A stretch of DNA of 24,193 nt from an uncultured Microbacterium sp. GTDB lineage: Bacteria > Actinomycetota > Actinomycetes > Actinomycetales > Microbacteriaceae. Below the pieces are notes generated by a model, which made no database searches, was not told the origin of the DNA, and saw only the letters and a program-made list of their open reading frames with translations. Position 1 is the stretch's first letter; each line of letters opens with the position of its first letter. This document shows, one piece after another, positions 21,787 through 24,193 of the stretch. Position numbers and translations under genes: made by a program. The DNA lies in assembly GCA_937926065.1 (NCBI GenBank), contig CALANM010000216.1, forward strand, positions 1-24,193, read 5' to 3'.

Positions 21787-24193
21787 GCAGCGCCGCCCCT
21801 CCCTGGCACGTTGCGGCGCTCACGCGCCTTCGCGATCCACACACGTGCCCGGTATGCGGCCGCGGGCCGCTCGGCGCGTCCCTCTGCCGGTTCTGCGGAG
21901 CAGACCTGTCCTCGCCTGCTGCGCACGCCCTGTGGGAGCTGTCACAACAGGCCGCGTCGGCGATGGAGGCACGCGAAGCGGTGCGCAGAGAGGTCCCCCG
22001 GATGCCGCATGCCGGTGTTCGGACGACCATCGCGGGAACAGGCTCCATGGGTCCGGCTGCTCCTGCCCCGTCGAGGCGCCCGCTCGGAAGCGCGTCGACC
22101 GGGCCCGCGCCGCGGCGAGACACGACTCTGCAGTCAGTGCTTGCCGCCGCAGGCGCCGGGCTGTTCGCCGTCGCGGCCATCGTCTTCACGTTCTTCAATC
22201 CCGACCTGAGCGACGACGGGGTCCGATCGGTCGCGACCCTTGCGGCCACTGCGGTCTTCGTCATCACCGCCCGGGCGCTCTCGGTGCGCGGGCTGCGCTC
22301 CTCGGCTGAGACCGCGAGCGCCCTCGCGATCGTCTTCCTCGGTCTGGACGTGTACGCGCTGGCCGGGTTCACCCCCGCCGGCACGAGCCCATGGTTCCTC
22401 GCGGGCATCGGGACCCTGGGCGCCGGCATGCTTGCCGGTCTCCTCTCCGTCCGCTGGCGGATCCGCGCCTGGGTGGGCGCGGCGACGGTCGCTCTCGCGG
22501 TGGTTCCCGCGATGCTGGGCGCAGCGGCACCCCCGCCGCAAGGCATTGCGCCGATCACCGGCTGGCTCACGACGATGGCCTGCGCGATGGCGATGATCGC
22601 CGTGCTGCAACGTCGCTCCGCCGTCACAGGCGTCGCCTACGGCCCCGAGACCGTCGTGCTCACGCTCCTCCAGCTCTTCGCCGCAGCGGCGGCGGTGCTC
22701 CACGTCGCCGCGCTCCAGACCGGCGCCGCCGCGACGCTCCTCTGGACCGCGTCAGGCGTCTTCAGCGCCATCGCCCTGATCTCGCACCTGTCGTCGCGGC
22801 GCGCCGCAGCAGCGCTCTGGTCGTTCGCCACGGGCGGCGCGATGTCGGCGGCAGGAGGCGCGGTCGCACAGGCACTCGTGGCAACGCTGAACGGCGGTGA
22901 GGGCTGGTATCCGGTCGGGTTCGTATCGGGTCCCGTCATCGGGCTGCTCTTCGTGACCCTGGCGATCCGCCGCGCGGCCCGAGCTCACATGGAGTGGGCC
23001 CTCGCCGGCTCCCTGATCGTGGTGGCGGTCTGCGCGCTCCCGGTGCTGGCTCTCGCGGCCTTCGGCACTCTGCTGGCGGTCGCCCGCGCACCTCAGCAGG
23101 TGTCGCTCGGCGTCGAGTCCTTCGTCGGGGCGGCGGCGGCGCTCTGGATCGGCAGTGCGCTGTTCGCGCTGCACGCGGCGGTCTCCCACCGACGCGGTGC
23201 GTCGATCTGGGCGATGGTCCTGGCCGCATGGGTTGCGATCGTCGCGTCGATCGCGACCGTCGCCCTGCCGCACGGGATCCCCTGGCTGAGCACGGCGCTC
23301 GGAGTCGGTCTCGCGACGGCTGGGGCCCTGCTGTCGACGAGACTCGCACGCGGGCTCTCGATGGCGCGGGGCCCGCTGCTCATCAGCGCCCACCTCGCCG
23401 TCGCCCTCGCGGCGTGGTTCTCCTGGGCCACGACGTCGCTCGCAGCCGCAGCGTCGCCCTTCGTCGTCGCTGCCGTCGCCCTCCTTGCGGCGGCCTGGCG
23501 ACGCGATCGGCGGTGGATGCACATCGGGGCCGCGTACTCGTACGCGCTCGTCGGGCTGGCGGCGGCGCTCTCGCTCACCGGTATCGGCGACATCGGCGTC
23601 GTGAGCCTCACGACTGCGGTCGCCGCGGGCGTCGCCATGACGGCCACTTACGTGCGACGCGTCTCTGCGCGCACCTGGTGGGCGATCCTCGCCGTCACCG
23701 CCCTGCCCTTCGCTCTCGGCATCGTGCAGGTCGCGCTCGAGCGCAGTGGCTGGACGGCGCTCTCGACCGCCCTCATCTTCCTCTTGGCCCTCACCCTCAC
23801 CGCGACGACGCGCGACGGTCTGGGCTCGGCGCTGAGGGCTGTGTGTGCGGCCGCACTCGTTCCGTCGCTCTCTGTCGTCGTGATCTGCCTCGGCGCCCAG
23901 CTCCTCGACGTGAGCGCATCGCCCGTGACCCTGCCGGTCATCGCCGCCGTCGTGGCGCTCGCACTGTCGGCCGTTCCCATCGGGAGCGACGCCCTCGCTC
24001 GGCGCGGCATCCCCCGGCCGTCGACCGTCTGGGCGGCGCGTGCGTTCGAGGCATCAGCCCTGTTCACGGGCGTCGTCGCGGTCGGACTGTCCATGGCGAG
24101 GGAGGCAGCCGGACTCGGGACGGCCCTCTTGGTCCTGCTGATCCTGGCCGCGGGTGCAGGCGCGGCCGCCGCCTCGTCGCGTCGCGGTCACCT
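21783..24193 (+). CDS. Zinc-ribbon polytopic membrane protein, SCO7613 C-terminal-domain type (partial, 3' end outside window)
   Basis: The frame is open for 803 codons from the ATG at 21783 to the window end without a stop, so the protein is longer than seen. An N-terminal zinc ribbon has CPVC at 22-25 and CRFC at 35-38 (CxxC-x9-CxxC). A helical segment follows (ALWELSQQAASAMEAREAVRRE, about 49-70), then a Pro/Ala/Gly-rich linker to about residue 113. From residue 117 there is a near-continuous series of hydrophobic helices, some twenty or more, with short Arg-rich loops. This matches my memory of the large actinobacterial family named after the Streptomyces SCO7613 C-terminal domain, whose function is unknown. 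The start overlaps the HTH stop as ATGA, so it is the third coupled gene of the DUF2975-HTH operon. The assignment to that family is moderately certain. Confidence 0.8.
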   Translation, partial: MSSAAPPWHVAALTRLRDPHTCPVCGRGPLGASLCRFCGADLSSPAAHALWELSQQAASAMEAREAVRREVPRMPHAGVRTTIAGTGSMGPAAPAPSRRPLGSASTGPAPRRDTTLQSVLAAAGAGLFAVAAIVFTFFNPDLSDDGVRSVATLAATAVFVITARALSVRGLRSSAETASALAIVFLGLDVYALAGFTPAGTSPWFLAGIGTLGAGMLAGLLSVRWRIRAWVGAATVALAVVPAMLGAAAPPPQGIAPITGWLTTMACAMAMIAVLQRRSAVTGVAYGPETVVLTLLQLFAAAAAVLHVAALQTGAAATLLWTASGVFSAIALISHLSSRRAAAALWSFATGGAMSAAGGAVAQALVATLNGGEGWYPVGFVSGPVIGLLFVTLAIRRAARAHMEWALAGSLIVVAVCALPVLALAAFGTLLAVARAPQQVSLGVESFVGAAAALWIGSALFALHAAVSHRRGASIWAMVLAAWVAIVASIATVALPHGIPWLSTALGVGLATAGALLSTRLARGLSMARGPLLISAHLAVALAAWFSWATTSLAAAASPFVVAAVALLAAAWRRDRRWMHIGAAYSYALVGLAAALSLTGIGDIGVVSLTTAVAAGVAMTATYVRRVSARTWWAILAVTALPFALGIVQVALERSGWTALSTALIFLLALTLTATTRDGLGSALRAVCAAALVPSLSVVVICLGAQLLDVSASPVTLPVIAAVVALALSAVPIGSDALARRGIPRPSTVWAARAFEASALFTGVVAVGLSMAREAAGLGTALLVLLILAAGAGAAAASSRRGH

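Noticed and set aside
1..24193. CRISPR arrays, insertion sequences, prophage genes, riboswitches or frameshifted pseudogenes
   Set aside because: I looked for tandem spaced repeats, terminal inverted repeats with transposase motifs, integrase motifs and conserved leader folds and saw none. All recognised genes have full-length domains except the one cut by the window end.

Overview
This looks like a chromosomal window from a high-GC actinobacterium, most likely a Microbacteriaceae such as Microbacterium. The pointers are strongly G/C-biased third codon positions, many GTG starts, TANNNT-type -10 hexamers placed 6-7 nt before start codons, an actinobacterial long-form SerA, and a gene order (leuB-ilvE-FAH-MFS-gltX, ilvBNC with ilvD and otsAB) that I associate with that family. 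It is mainly a core-metabolism region. I see no mobile element, phage gene, CRISPR array or pseudogene.

From left to right, nearly everything up to 20.1 kb is on the minus strand. Positions 1-6.1 kb hold tRNA-Gln(CUG) with its own promoter, gltX, and a tight leuB-ilvE-FAH hydrolase-MFS exporter run reading toward gltX. Positions 6.1-9.5 kb hold serA, followed (in + coordinates) by two small membrane proteins and cutC. Positions 9.5-14.7 kb carry the branched-chain amino-acid genes ilvD-ilvB-ilvN-ilvC in transcription order, closed by a strong hairpin terminator. Positions 14.75-16.95 kb carry otsA-otsB (trehalose), which end directly on the ilvD promoter. Positions 17.0-17.4 kb hold a small plus-strand membrane protein and a convergent 41-residue cysteine-rich protein. 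Positions 17.4-20.1 kb hold a scoA-scoB-thiolase operon, divergent from an IclR-family regulator. Positions 21.1 kb to the end carry a plus-strand operon of a DUF2975 membrane protein, a small Cro/CI-type HTH protein and a very long zinc-ribbon polytopic membrane protein cut off by the window end.

Functionally, ilvB/ilvN, ilvC, ilvD, leuB and ilvE make up most of the valine/isoleucine/leucine pathway (leuA, leuCD and ilvA are not here). serA starts serine synthesis, otsAB make trehalose, and sco/thiolase would convert acetoacetate to acetyl-CoA. gltX charges tRNA-Glu and probably also tRNA-Gln, whose gene sits just downstream.

No gene-free gap exceeds about 180 bp. The longest, 5953-6127, holds a serA terminator and a leuB promoter. 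The most notable non-coding signals are a repeated pattern of leaderless promoters, a symmetric scoA/iclR divergent control region, twin TATCGATA palindromes in front of the DUF2975 operon, and a REP-like palindrome inside the ilv operon. The least understood unit is the DUF2975-HTH-zinc-ribbon operon. I do not see a clearly novel defence, mobile or biosynthetic system, and the rest of the window is ordinary.
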